From: Flavobacterium sp. MK4S-17
Lineage (GTDB): Bacteria > Bacteroidota > Bacteroidia > Flavobacteriales > Flavobacteriaceae
Length of the DNA: 64,000 bases
Direction: 5' to 3'
Assembly (NCBI RefSeq): GCF_009848495.1
Contig: NZ_WWEP01000001.1
Span: 124,001 to 188,000 of the forward strand
Shown: one piece after another, positions 25,869-32,858 of the stretch
Numbering within the stretch: the stretch's first letter is position 1
Layout: each line of letters starts with the position of its first letter
The notes under the pieces: model-generated
What the model was told of the DNA's origin: nothing
Databases searched by the model: none
The model's input: the letters and a program-made list of their open reading frames with translations, nothing else
Made by a program: the position numbers and the translations under genes

Positions 25869-26534
25869 ATGGAGGTTAATATACACCCGTCCTGGAAGGA
25901 ACAATTGCAAGAGGAATTCAGTAAGCCTTATTTTAAAAACCTGATAGCATTTGTAAAGGAAGAATATAAAGAACATACATGCTATCCACCGGGCAAACAG
26001 ATTTTTGCAGCGTTTGACCATTGCCCTTTTGATAAAGTGGAGGTTGTTATTATTGGGCAGGACCCCTATCATGGGCCGGGGCAGGCTAACGGTCTTTGCT
26101 TTTCAGTAAATGACGGCATACCAAAGCCGCCTTCACTGGAAAATATTTTCAGGGAAATTAAGGATGATTTGGGTAAGCCGGTACCGCAATCAGGTAATTT
26201 GGAACGGTGGGCAAACCAGGGTGTATTACTACTTAATGCTACACTTACGGTAAGAAAAGGCCAGGCGGGAAGCCATCAGGGTAAAGGATGGGAAACTTTT
26301 ACCGATGCGGTTATACAAAAAATATCGGATGAAAAGAAAGATATAGTTTTTATGCTTTGGGGAGGTTTTGCCAAAAAGAAAGGGGCAAGGGTAAACCGAA
26401 GTAAGCATGATGTTTTGGAGTCAGGGCACCCATCGCCATTAAGTGCGAATAAAGGACATTGGTTTGGAAATAAACATTTTAGCAAAGCTAATGAGTTTTT
26501 AAAAGCAAAAGGTAAAAAGCCAATAGACTGGTAA
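25869..26534 (+). CDS. ung: Uracil-DNA glycosylase
   Basis: Ung removes uracil from DNA to start base excision repair. The 221-aa protein has the family-1 motif GQDPYHGPGQANGLCFSV, in which Asp65 is the catalytic water-activating residue. It also has LLLNATLTVRKGQAGSH and the C-terminal minor-groove loop HPSPLSANKG. All active-site residues are present. It is divergent from mutS2 and ends 2 nt before the stop of the convergent transglutaminase-like gene. Confidence 0.97.
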   Translation: MEVNIHPSWKEQLQEEFSKPYFKNLIAFVKEEYKEHTCYPPGKQIFAAFDHCPFDKVEVVIIGQDPYHGPGQANGLCFSVNDGIPKPPSLENIFREIKDDLGKPVPQSGNLERWANQGVLLLNATLTVRKGQAGSHQGKGWETFTDAVIQKISDEKKDIVFMLWGGFAKKKGARVNRSKHDVLESGHPSPLSANKGHWFGNKHFSKANEFLKAKGKKPIDW

Positions 26535-26536
26535 TC

Positions 26537-27469
26537 TTAATTAAAGGTTAGCGCACCTAAAATCTCTTCGCTCATAAAAGGTCCTCCGGGGTATGTTGCG
26601 GTATAATCAAGGTTAAGCCAAATCTGTTTACGCTCATCAATATGGTAATGTATTTCCTTGCCGCGGCTTTCGTCAGGGAACAAAACCTCCTTAATCAGGT
26701 AGTTGGCCGTTTCAAGGTCTGCCTTATTGCCAATAAGCATTTCAGGATATAAATGCCCTCCGGTATGTATTATTCGTGGCGTGCCGCCTATAGACCGTAT
26801 TGCTGCCGCCATTAATATGGCGTGGTCATCACAATCACCGGAAAAGTGCTGTAATGATTCCACTGCCGAGGCGATGTAATCCCTGCCTTTTGGGTCATCA
26901 ACATAATTCCACCTGTTCCTTATTTCCTTAAAAACTGCAAAACACTGAATCATGTTGCGCTGCTCTCTGTAACCTTTTATATTTTTAAAATGTTTGGTTG
27001 TTGCCATAACGGCAAAATTCCGCACTCTTGGATTATCATACTCAACAGCATCTATAATTTTTGCTTTGTTGGGAAAGGGGAGGAGTTTGGAAATTATCAA
27101 ATCCTGCGGATTTGGGTCTTCTGCCATAGAATATACCATTGACCTGTAATCTTCATAAACAGCGTTAAAACCATATTCACCAAAAAGTGAACCATATAGT
27201 AAAGCAATTAAATAAAGCAGTATGCAAATTATAAGTACGGTTTTAAGCAGCCGTAAAATTAATTGTATGGCAACTATAAGTGTAATAAAAATTAAAATCC
27301 TGTCAATATGTAAAGGCCACTCAGGGTCTATAAGGTTTTGGTGGAGGATAATAAAAAGCGGAATGGCAATAAGTATATTCAATAAAAAGATAATAATGGA
27401 ATCCCAAGGTTTTTTTACCTGTAGGTTTTCCTTTATTTTTTTAAAGTTTATTGAATTTGGTTCTGCCAT
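26537..27469 (-). CDS. Membrane protein with transglutaminase-like domain
   Basis: This 310-aa protein has two or three membrane helices in the first third (about 20-40, 55-75, 78-95) and a C-terminal transglutaminase/protease-like domain. That domain has the catalytic Cys in HFSGDCDDHAILMAAAIRSIGG, then GGHLYPEMLIG with the likely His, and WLNLDYTATYPGG with the Asp. The fold normally catalyses peptide cleavage or crosslinking. It probably sits in the inner membrane, but the side of the domain is not clear. The start at 27469 gives MAEPNSINFKK. Family assignment is fairly sure, function unknown. Confidence 0.75.
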   Translation of the reverse strand: MAEPNSINFKKIKENLQVKKPWDSIIIFLLNILIAIPLFIILHQNLIDPEWPLHIDRILIFITLIVAIQLILRLLKTVLIICILLYLIALLYGSLFGEYGFNAVYEDYRSMVYSMAEDPNPQDLIISKLLPFPNKAKIIDAVEYDNPRVRNFAVMATTKHFKNIKGYREQRNMIQCFAVFKEIRNRWNYVDDPKGRDYIASAVESLQHFSGDCDDHAILMAAAIRSIGGTPRIIHTGGHLYPEMLIGNKADLETANYLIKEVLFPDESRGKEIHYHIDERKQIWLNLDYTATYPGGPFMSEEILGALTFN

Positions 27470-27496
27470 TATATAATCCGGTAAAACAAAAAAGTT

Positions 27497-28342
27497 TTAT
27501 CCCGCTGCAATTTCAAAAGATGTTTTATGCTCAATTATTCCCAGTTCGCTTAATTGTTCCTGAACATTATTGAATGTATGCTCATCCAGCTTTTGCTGAG
27601 ACCACTGTGTAAGCGAAAGCCATTCTTTTATATCTTCCCTTTTTTGCCCATACCTTTCTGAAAGCATTTTATCAATATCGGGAATTTCTTTAAAAGTGGA
27701 TGTCATTTGGTTTATTACATCTAAAACCGTTCCAACCGTTTCTTTATTGGCATTTAAAAACTCATTTCTTACTGCAATAACAAAACTTGGCCAGGGGGTA
27801 GGGCAGTCCCCAATCCTCCTGAAAACCCCTTTGTCAACTATTGGTTTGGTCATAAACCTTTCCCACATAAAATAATCAGCTTCTTTTTCTGTAAGGGCTT
27901 TAACGGCACCATCAAGTGTGTTTACAGTTTCAAATTTTAATGCGCTTATTTCCCAACCCTGGTATTTTGCATTAACTATAGCCATTAAATGAGAGCCGGA
28001 ACCATAACGGCTTATAGCTGCCTTGCCGTTTTTTACATCCTGAATTGAATTATAATTAGAATCAGCAGCTACATGAATACCCCATATCAAGGGAGATTTT
28101 ACATAAACCTGAACTATTGTGCTTTCATTGCCGGCAGCAATGTCTTTAATTATGCCTTCGGTTAAAATAACTGCAATATCTGTTTCACCATTACGTAACA
28201 TCTGGCACAGTTTACCTGTACCTTCAGGTACATCAGTCCAGATAAGGTTTATATTTTCCTTTTCAAGTTTTTTATTTTCAATGCACAAATGCCATGGCAG
28301 GTTAAAGTGTTCCGGCACGCCGGCTATTTTTATAGTACCCAT
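27497..28342 (-). CDS. Orphan PBP2-like substrate-binding protein without signal peptide
   Basis: This 281-aa protein has the type 2 periplasmic binding fold: IKIAGVPEHFNLPWHLCIENKKL, then GETDIAVILTEGIIKDIAAG, SRYGSGSHLMAIVNAKYQGW and EADYFMWERFMTKPIVD. It resembles the Ca3427-like/THI5-like group related to nitrate, taurine and thiamine-precursor binding proteins. It has no signal peptide and no ABC permease or ATPase gene nearby, so it may be a cytoplasmic sensor or enzyme rather than a transporter part. The ligand is unknown. The gene starts 27 nt upstream of the transglutaminase-like gene and could be cotranscribed with it. Confidence 0.75.
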   Translation of the reverse strand: MGTIKIAGVPEHFNLPWHLCIENKKLEKENINLIWTDVPEGTGKLCQMLRNGETDIAVILTEGIIKDIAAGNESTIVQVYVKSPLIWGIHVAADSNYNSIQDVKNGKAAISRYGSGSHLMAIVNAKYQGWEISALKFETVNTLDGAVKALTEKEADYFMWERFMTKPIVDKGVFRRIGDCPTPWPSFVIAVRNEFLNANKETVGTVLDVINQMTSTFKEIPDIDKMLSERYGQKREDIKEWLSLTQWSQQKLDEHTFNNVQEQLSELGIIEHKTSFEIAAG

Positions 28343-28401
28343 TAAATTCTAATTAATGCATAAAGGTAGTAAGAGAAATTTATTAAGCCTACATTGTTAT
28401 A

Positions 28402-28430
28402 AACAAAAATCCCTGCCTTTCGGCAGGGAG
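28402..28430 (-). terminator. Terminator of the nucleoside phosphorylase gene
   Basis: On the minus strand, CCCTGCC and GGCAGGG pair around a GAAA loop, followed by ATTTTTGTTT. It is placed 22 nt after the stop codon at 28453. Confidence 0.85.
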
Positions 28431-28452
28431 CAAGTATGTTTATGGCTTATTG

Positions 28453-29325
28453 TTATAAATCTGCCAGTTTATCCAGCGCATAGGCAATAAGGTTATTTAC
28501 TGCCGCATAAGGATCGGTGCTGAAAGTACCGTTGGCACGGTTGGCTATTATAGCGTTTAGCGATAAAGCTTCATGGCCCAGCAGTTTGGCAAGGCTGTAA
28601 ATAGCGGCCGTTTCCATTTCAAGGTTGGTTATCCTGTGCCCGTTAAAATTAAAGTTATCCATTTTAGAGTTAAGTTCCCTGTCCTGAATGTCCAGCCTTA
28701 AAATGCGCCCCTGTGGGCCGTAAAATCCGCCTGCGGTAGCTGTAAGCCCTTTATGTATGGCATTGCTGTTCATTAACTCCATAAGCTTTTGGCTGCCTTT
28801 AACAATATATGGCTTGCCTTTGCGCAAATCCCATTGTGTGTGATTGATAAAGGCTTCTTCAATCTCTTTCTCACATACTGTATCAATCAGGTATGACCTT
28901 ATCATATTATCAAGCCCCAAACCATATTCCGACATTACAAAACTGTCAACAGGAATATTGGCCTGCAAAGAACCCGATGTACCCATACGTATAATATTTA
29001 GCGACGTAAGTTCCTCCTTTACCTGCCTGGTTTCAAGGTTAATATTAACAAGCGCATCAAGCTCGTTCATTACAATGTCAATATTATCAGGGCCAATGCC
29101 TGTTGACATTACGGTTATGCGCTTGCCTTTATAAATCCCTGTTTGCGTTTTAAATTCTCTTTTTTGTGTCGAAAATTCAACAGAATCAAAGTGCCGGGTT
29201 ATTTTTTCAACCCTGTCCTGGTCGCCTACAAAAATTATATTATGTGCTATATTCTCCGGCTTAAGGTTTAAGTGGTAAACACTACCGTCCGGATTTAATA
29301 TTAATTCTGATGCCTGTATGCTCAT
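28453..29325 (-). CDS. Nucleoside phosphorylase (uridine phosphorylase-like)
   Basis: This 290-aa enzyme has the NP-I family fold: IIFVGDQDRVEKITRHFD, MSTGIGPDNIDIVMNEL, IRMGTSGSLQANIPVDSFVMSEYG and NLEMETAAIYSLAKLLG, where the Glu-Met-Glu segment recognises ribose. It splits a nucleoside with phosphate into base and ribose-1-phosphate for salvage. The uridine phosphorylase branch is the best match, but purine substrates cannot be excluded. It is followed by a strong terminator. The initiation-factor-like gene upstream (29358) reads in the same direction, 32 nt away. Confidence 0.88.
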   Translation of the reverse strand: MSIQASELILNPDGSVYHLNLKPENIAHNIIFVGDQDRVEKITRHFDSVEFSTQKREFKTQTGIYKGKRITVMSTGIGPDNIDIVMNELDALVNINLETRQVKEELTSLNIIRMGTSGSLQANIPVDSFVMSEYGLGLDNMIRSYLIDTVCEKEIEEAFINHTQWDLRKGKPYIVKGSQKLMELMNSNAIHKGLTATAGGFYGPQGRILRLDIQDRELNSKMDNFNFNGHRITNLEMETAAIYSLAKLLGHEALSLNAIIANRANGTFSTDPYAAVNNLIAYALDKLADL

Positions 29326-29357
29326 TATGTTTTGTTTTTGATTGGTATGTTTTTTAT

Positions 29358-29708
29358 TTATCCGCCAACGCGTTTTACTTTATAGCCTTCTTTTATCAGG
29401 TAATCCATTATCTTATCCCTAAAGTTACCCTGTACAATAATTTCACCGTTTTTTGCAGCGCCACCAACACCACAAAGCGTTTTAAGTGATTTGGCCAGTG
29501 TTTTTAAATCATCATCATTACCCTGAAAACCTTTAATTACTGTGGCAACTTTTCCGCCCCGGTTCTTTTTGTCCAAGTGCGCTTCAAGGCGTTGCTCGCT
29601 GTTTGGCAGTGTTTTAGCCTGCTCTTCATTATTACTAAACTCAAAATCCTTATTTGTAGAGAATACAAATCCGCCAAGGTCTTCAAGGCTGTTTATTTTC
29701 TTTGCCAT
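29358..29708 (-). CDS. SUI1/YciH-family translation initiation factor-like protein
   Basis: This 116-aa protein has the SUI1 fold in the last 75 residues: LDKKNRGGKVATVIKGFQGND, LKTLAKSLKTLCGVGGAAKNGEIIVQGNFRDKIMDYLIKEGYKVKRVG. These residues match eIF1/YciH, whose core contacts the ribosomal P site and affects start-codon choice. The first 40 residues are a less conserved linker. In bacteria its role is only partly known. The gene stands between the phosphorylase and 2OG oxygenase genes with a terminator upstream. Confidence 0.88.
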   Translation of the reverse strand: MAKKINSLEDLGGFVFSTNKDFEFSNNEEQAKTLPNSEQRLEAHLDKKNRGGKVATVIKGFQGNDDDLKTLAKSLKTLCGVGGAAKNGEIIVQGNFRDKIMDYLIKEGYKVKRVGG

Positions 29709-29719
29709 AATAAATTAGT

Positions 29720-29760
29720 AAAAAGCAAAAAGACATCGGGAAATGCCCAATGCCTTTTTG
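29720..29760 (-). terminator. Terminator of the 2OG-Fe(II) oxygenase gene
   Basis: On the minus strand, CAAAAAGGCATTGGG and CCCGATGTCTTTTTG pair over 15 positions, two of them G-U, around a CATTT loop. The wobble pairs work only in this direction, so the hairpin belongs to the minus-strand gene that ends at 29779. Confidence 0.75.
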
Positions 29761-29778
29761 ATGGTATAAATTTATGAA

Positions 29779-30729
29779 TTATTTTTTAATCAGCCCCAAA
29801 TCAACCAGCCTTTCATGAAGGAAATCGCCGGCAGTTATATCATCATATAATTTTGGGTGCTGTTCATCAATACAATTTTTAAGGCAGTCCAGCTTCATTT
29901 CGCTCACAGGGTGCATGAAAAACGGAATAGAATAACGTGAAGTGCCCCATAGTTCACGCGGCGGGTTTACCACTTGGTGTATGGTGCTTTTCAGCTTATT
30001 GTTTGTGTGGCGGCTAAGCATATCGCCCACGTTAATTACCAATTCATCCGGTTCTGCAATGGCATCTATCCATTCCCCTTTATGGTTTTGCACCTGTAAT
30101 CCCTTGCCCTGCGCACCCATTAAAAGCGTAATAAGGTTAATATCGCCATGCGCTGCGGCACGCACTGCATTTTCAGGCTCCTGGGTAATAGGAGGATAGT
30201 GTATAGGGCGCAAAATACTATTGCCTTCTTTTACATAATTGTCAAAATAAAACTCGTCAAGACCTAAATACAGTGCAAGGGCACGGAGTACATAAACACC
30301 TGTTTTTTCAAGCATCTGGTAGGCTTCCTTGCCCACTTTATTAAAGTCGGGTAATTCCTTTACTTCAACATTTTCAGGATATTCATCTTTGTATTTTGAG
30401 TTTTCATCAAGATACTGGCCAAAATGCCAAAATTCCTTCAGGTCGCCCTCTTTACGGCCCTTGGCATGCTCCTTACCAAAGGATACATAACCACGCTGCC
30501 CGCCAATACCGGGAATTTCATACTGCTCTTTTACTTCAAGCGGAAGGTTAAAAAAGTTTCGCACTTCGGTATATAACTCGTCAACAAGCCTGTCGTCAAG
30601 AAAATGCCCTTTAAGTGCAACAAACCCTATATCTTCATAGGCTTTACCGATTTCATTTACAAATTTTTGTTTGCGTTTCGGGTCGTCCGAAAGGAAATCA
30701 CGCAGGTCAACACTCGGAATGTTTTGCAT
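29779..30729 (-). CDS. 2-oxoglutarate/Fe(II)-dependent oxygenase, isopenicillin N synthase family
   Basis: This 316-aa enzyme has the N-terminal DIOX_N region (SVDLRDFLSDDPKRKQKFV, GFVALKGHFLDDRLVDELY) and a C-terminal jelly-roll core. The core has AAHGDINLITLL (His-x-Asp), SRHTNNKLKSTIHQVVNPP (distal His) and RYSIPFFMHP with the Arg-x-Ser that binds 2-oxoglutarate. The facial triad is complete. Substrate is unknown: the family includes antibiotic, hormone and sugar-modifying enzymes. It stands alone behind a promoter that overlaps an 11-bp palindrome (30783-30812), so it is probably regulated. Confidence 0.86.
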   Translation of the reverse strand: MQNIPSVDLRDFLSDDPKRKQKFVNEIGKAYEDIGFVALKGHFLDDRLVDELYTEVRNFFNLPLEVKEQYEIPGIGGQRGYVSFGKEHAKGRKEGDLKEFWHFGQYLDENSKYKDEYPENVEVKELPDFNKVGKEAYQMLEKTGVYVLRALALYLGLDEFYFDNYVKEGNSILRPIHYPPITQEPENAVRAAAHGDINLITLLMGAQGKGLQVQNHKGEWIDAIAEPDELVINVGDMLSRHTNNKLKSTIHQVVNPPRELWGTSRYSIPFFMHPVSEMKLDCLKNCIDEQHPKLYDDITAGDFLHERLVDLGLIKK

Positions 30730-30778
30730 AAAAACTTTTTTTGTTAATAACTTTTAAAGGCGTAAAACCTTGTAAATA

Positions 30779-30812
30779 CAAACATAAGTATATTTTTTTG
30801 GATATACTTATG
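30779..30812 (-). promoter_or_regulatory. -7 element with overlapping perfect palindrome
   Basis: On the minus strand TATGTTTG (30779-30786) is an exact TAnnTTTG, 50 nt before the oxygenase start. CATAAGTATAT at 30783-30793 and ATATACTTATG at 30802-30812 form a perfect 11-bp inverted repeat with 8-nt spacing that overlaps the -7 element and fills the -33 region. It looks like a repressor operator; an AT-rich terminator of the upstream SDR gene is the alternative. Confidence 0.55.
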
Positions 30813-30841
30813 TAAGTTATTAACAACAACATGTTTGAGTA

Positions 30842-31609
30842 TTACAGGAATATCCCTCCTGATACTTCAATACGTTGCCCGTTAATCCATCGTGCTTCTT
30901 CTGTACATAAAAATGCTACCACCCCGCCAATATCCTGCGGAAGCCCTACGCGGCCTAAGGCTGTAGAACCGGCAATTTGGCTGTTGACTTCTTTATTATC
31001 CCGCACATGGCCACCGCCAAAATCTGTTTCAATTGCGCCGGGCGCTACTACATTGGCAGCTATGCCGCGGGAACCTAATTCTTTGGCAAGATAACGTGTT
31101 AACGATTCAATTGCTGCTTTAGTTGCACCATAGGCTGAAGAACCTTCAAATGAAAAGCGTGCCAACCCTGATGAGATATTAATTATACGCCCACCGTCAT
31201 TAATGTAAGGCAATGCCTTTTGTGTTAGGAAAAAAACACCTTTATAATGAATATTGATAACATCATAAAATTGCTCTTCTGTAGTTTCTGAAAAAGGGGC
31301 ATATAATGCTGTCCCGGCATTATTAATTAAAAAATCGAAGTTAGGGCTGCCTGTTTTTTCCTTTAAGTATGAGGTAACTTCTTTATAGAAATTATCAAAA
31401 GCTGCTATATTACTGGTGTCTAACTGAAAGGCTATGGCTTTTTGCCCAAGCGATTGAATTTCTGCTACAACTTCGTCGGCAGCAGCTTTATTGCTGTTGT
31501 ACGTAAAAACTACATCTATACCTTTTTTAGCAAGGTTTAAAACCATATCCCTGCCCAAGCCACGGCTGCCGCCGGTTACTAATGCTGTTTTGTTTTTTGT
31601 TTCCATCAT
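30842..31609 (-). CDS. Short-chain dehydrogenase/reductase
   Basis: This 255-aa classical SDR has the nucleotide-binding TALVTGGSRGLGRDMV (TGxxxGxG), LINNAGTALYAP, and the catalytic Ser and Tyr-x-x-x-Lys in IINISSGLARFSFEGSSAYGATKAAIESL. The end FLCTEEARWINGQRIEVSGG is also typical. It probably uses NADP(H), judging by the residues after the P-loop, to oxidise or reduce a small carbonyl compound; the substrate is not predictable. ATGs at 31609 and 31606 are both possible. It lies just downstream of the AraC gene and has operator-like repeats in its 105-nt upstream region. Confidence 0.9.
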   Translation of the reverse strand: MMETKNKTALVTGGSRGLGRDMVLNLAKKGIDVVFTYNSNKAAADEVVAEIQSLGQKAIAFQLDTSNIAAFDNFYKEVTSYLKEKTGSPNFDFLINNAGTALYAPFSETTEEQFYDVINIHYKGVFFLTQKALPYINDGGRIINISSGLARFSFEGSSAYGATKAAIESLTRYLAKELGSRGIAANVVAPGAIETDFGGGHVRDNKEVNSQIAGSTALGRVGLPQDIGGVVAFLCTEEARWINGQRIEVSGGIFL

Positions 31610-31671
31610 TTTAAATTTTTAGTTATCAAAAATCAGATGGTACAAAGTTCGGGATAGGATAGGGTAGGTAG

Positions 31672-31711
31672 TTTGCAAACATCAATCTATTATTTGCAAA
31701 ATTCAAATATG
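31672..31711 (-). promoter_or_regulatory. Putative AraC-controlled promoter of the SDR gene
   Basis: Two copies of the palindrome TTTGCAAA (31672-31679 and 31693-31700) are exactly 21 bp apart, a spacing used by AraC-type direct-repeat operators. The second copy is inside TTATTTGCAAAATTCAAA (31690-31707), which recurs almost identically upstream of the AraC gene. A CATATTTG on minus (31704-31711) is one base from the -7 consensus. Confidence 0.5.
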
Positions 31712-31714
31712 GAA

Positions 31715-32650
31715 TTAAGAACGAAAAGCCAAAGGGGTAACAGAAGTCTGCTTTTTAAAGAAGTTGGAAAAATGCGCTACTTCTTCAAAACCTAAACTGT
31801 TGGCTATTTCTGATACATTCCAGTCGGTTTGTTTCAGTAATATTTTGGCCTCCTGCAACATTCTTCCTGAAATTATTTCGGTAGTGGTTTTACCGGTATT
31901 TTCCTTTAATACTTTGTTTAAGTGATTTACGTGTACTGAGAGTCTATCAGCATATTCCTTGGCAGAACGAAGTTGCAATTTTTGGACAGGGGTTTCAATC
32001 GGGAATTGCCTTTCCAATAACTCAATGAACAACGAAATTATCCTTGCCGATGCATTTTGGGTGGAGTGCAAGGCAGAGGCAGGCTGTAACTTTTGTCCCT
32101 GGTGGATTAACTCTACTACATAGTTACGGAGCAGGTCATATTTAAATTCGTAATCAGAGGCAATTTCTTTCTTCATCTTTTTGAATATCAGCATTAATTC
32201 CTCCGCTTCTTCATCACTTATTTCGAATATGGGATACCCACCTGATTTGAATAGGGATAAATCATCCAGCGAAACACCGCTTTTGTTTTTAACCATGAAT
32301 TCATCTGTAAATACGCAAAAACACCCTGACTGGTTTTCATCCTGCGGCACCCAGTGGTATGGAACTTTGGGTGTGGCAAACAGCAATGCATTTTTCTCAA
32401 TTTCAATAACTTTATCGGCATATTCGGCACGGTTGCGCCCACGGATAAGGCTTATTTTATAGTATGCGCGGCGGTTATAAGGCATTACCTTTTTGCGCTT
32501 TACTTCCTGCATTGTTTCAAAAATGTCGAATATATTAAAGTGCCCAATCTCCTTTGTAATGCCGGGCGGGAGCAGGGTAGTAACTTCGTTGCCTGTGTAA
32601 GCTGCCGCTTCCTTATAAAATTGCTCCAAGCTTGTAGTGCCTATATCCAT
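31715..32650 (-). CDS. AraC-family transcriptional regulator
   Basis: This 311-aa protein has an N-terminal cupin-like sensor domain (about 40-180) and a C-terminal AraC-type DNA-binding domain (about 205-310). The second has two helix-turn-helix units: KEYADRLSVHVNHLNKVLKENTGKTTTEIISGRMLQEAK and WNVSEIANSLGFEEVAHFSNFFKKQTSVTPLAF. The LGFEEVAHFSNFFKK signature is characteristic. It is probably a ligand-responsive regulator of the SDR gene that follows on the same strand. A copy of its likely binding motif lies at its own promoter, pointing to autoregulation. The ligand is not known. Confidence 0.92.
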   Translation of the reverse strand: MDIGTTSLEQFYKEAAAYTGNEVTTLLPPGITKEIGHFNIFDIFETMQEVKRKKVMPYNRRAYYKISLIRGRNRAEYADKVIEIEKNALLFATPKVPYHWVPQDENQSGCFCVFTDEFMVKNKSGVSLDDLSLFKSGGYPIFEISDEEAEELMLIFKKMKKEIASDYEFKYDLLRNYVVELIHQGQKLQPASALHSTQNASARIISLFIELLERQFPIETPVQKLQLRSAKEYADRLSVHVNHLNKVLKENTGKTTTEIISGRMLQEAKILLKQTDWNVSEIANSLGFEEVAHFSNFFKKQTSVTPLAFRS

Positions 32651-32665
32651 TTTTGAAAAATGCTT

Positions 32666-32687
32666 TTATTTGTAAAATTCAAAGGTA
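32666..32687 (-). promoter_or_regulatory. Promoter of the AraC gene with shared motif
   Basis: On minus, TACCTTTG (32680-32687) is an exact TAnnTTTG. The motif TTATTTGTAAAATTCAAA (plus strand, 32666-32683) overlaps it and the start of transcription, 16 nt upstream of the ATG. It differs at one base from the copy at 31690-31707. Confidence 0.6.
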
Positions 32688-32819
32688 AGGTTATTTTGAT
32701 TAATTATAATAGAAAACTAAAGTGAAACGCTTACCTGATGCAATTTGCTTTATAGTATCTATTAAAATTTATAGTGAATAAAATTTTTCTAACAATTCAG
32801 CAGCATCCTGTTATTTTAT

Positions 32820-32827
32820 TACATTTG
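32820..32827 (+). promoter_or_regulatory. -7 element of the fused 2-oxoacid dehydrogenase gene
   Basis: TACATTTG is an exact TAnnTTTG match, 31 nt before the ATG at 32859. The remaining upstream region 32688-32819 is A+T-rich without further structure that I can see. Confidence 0.6.
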
Positions 32828-32858
32828 GGCTAACAATAACGATTATTCAAAAAGCTGT

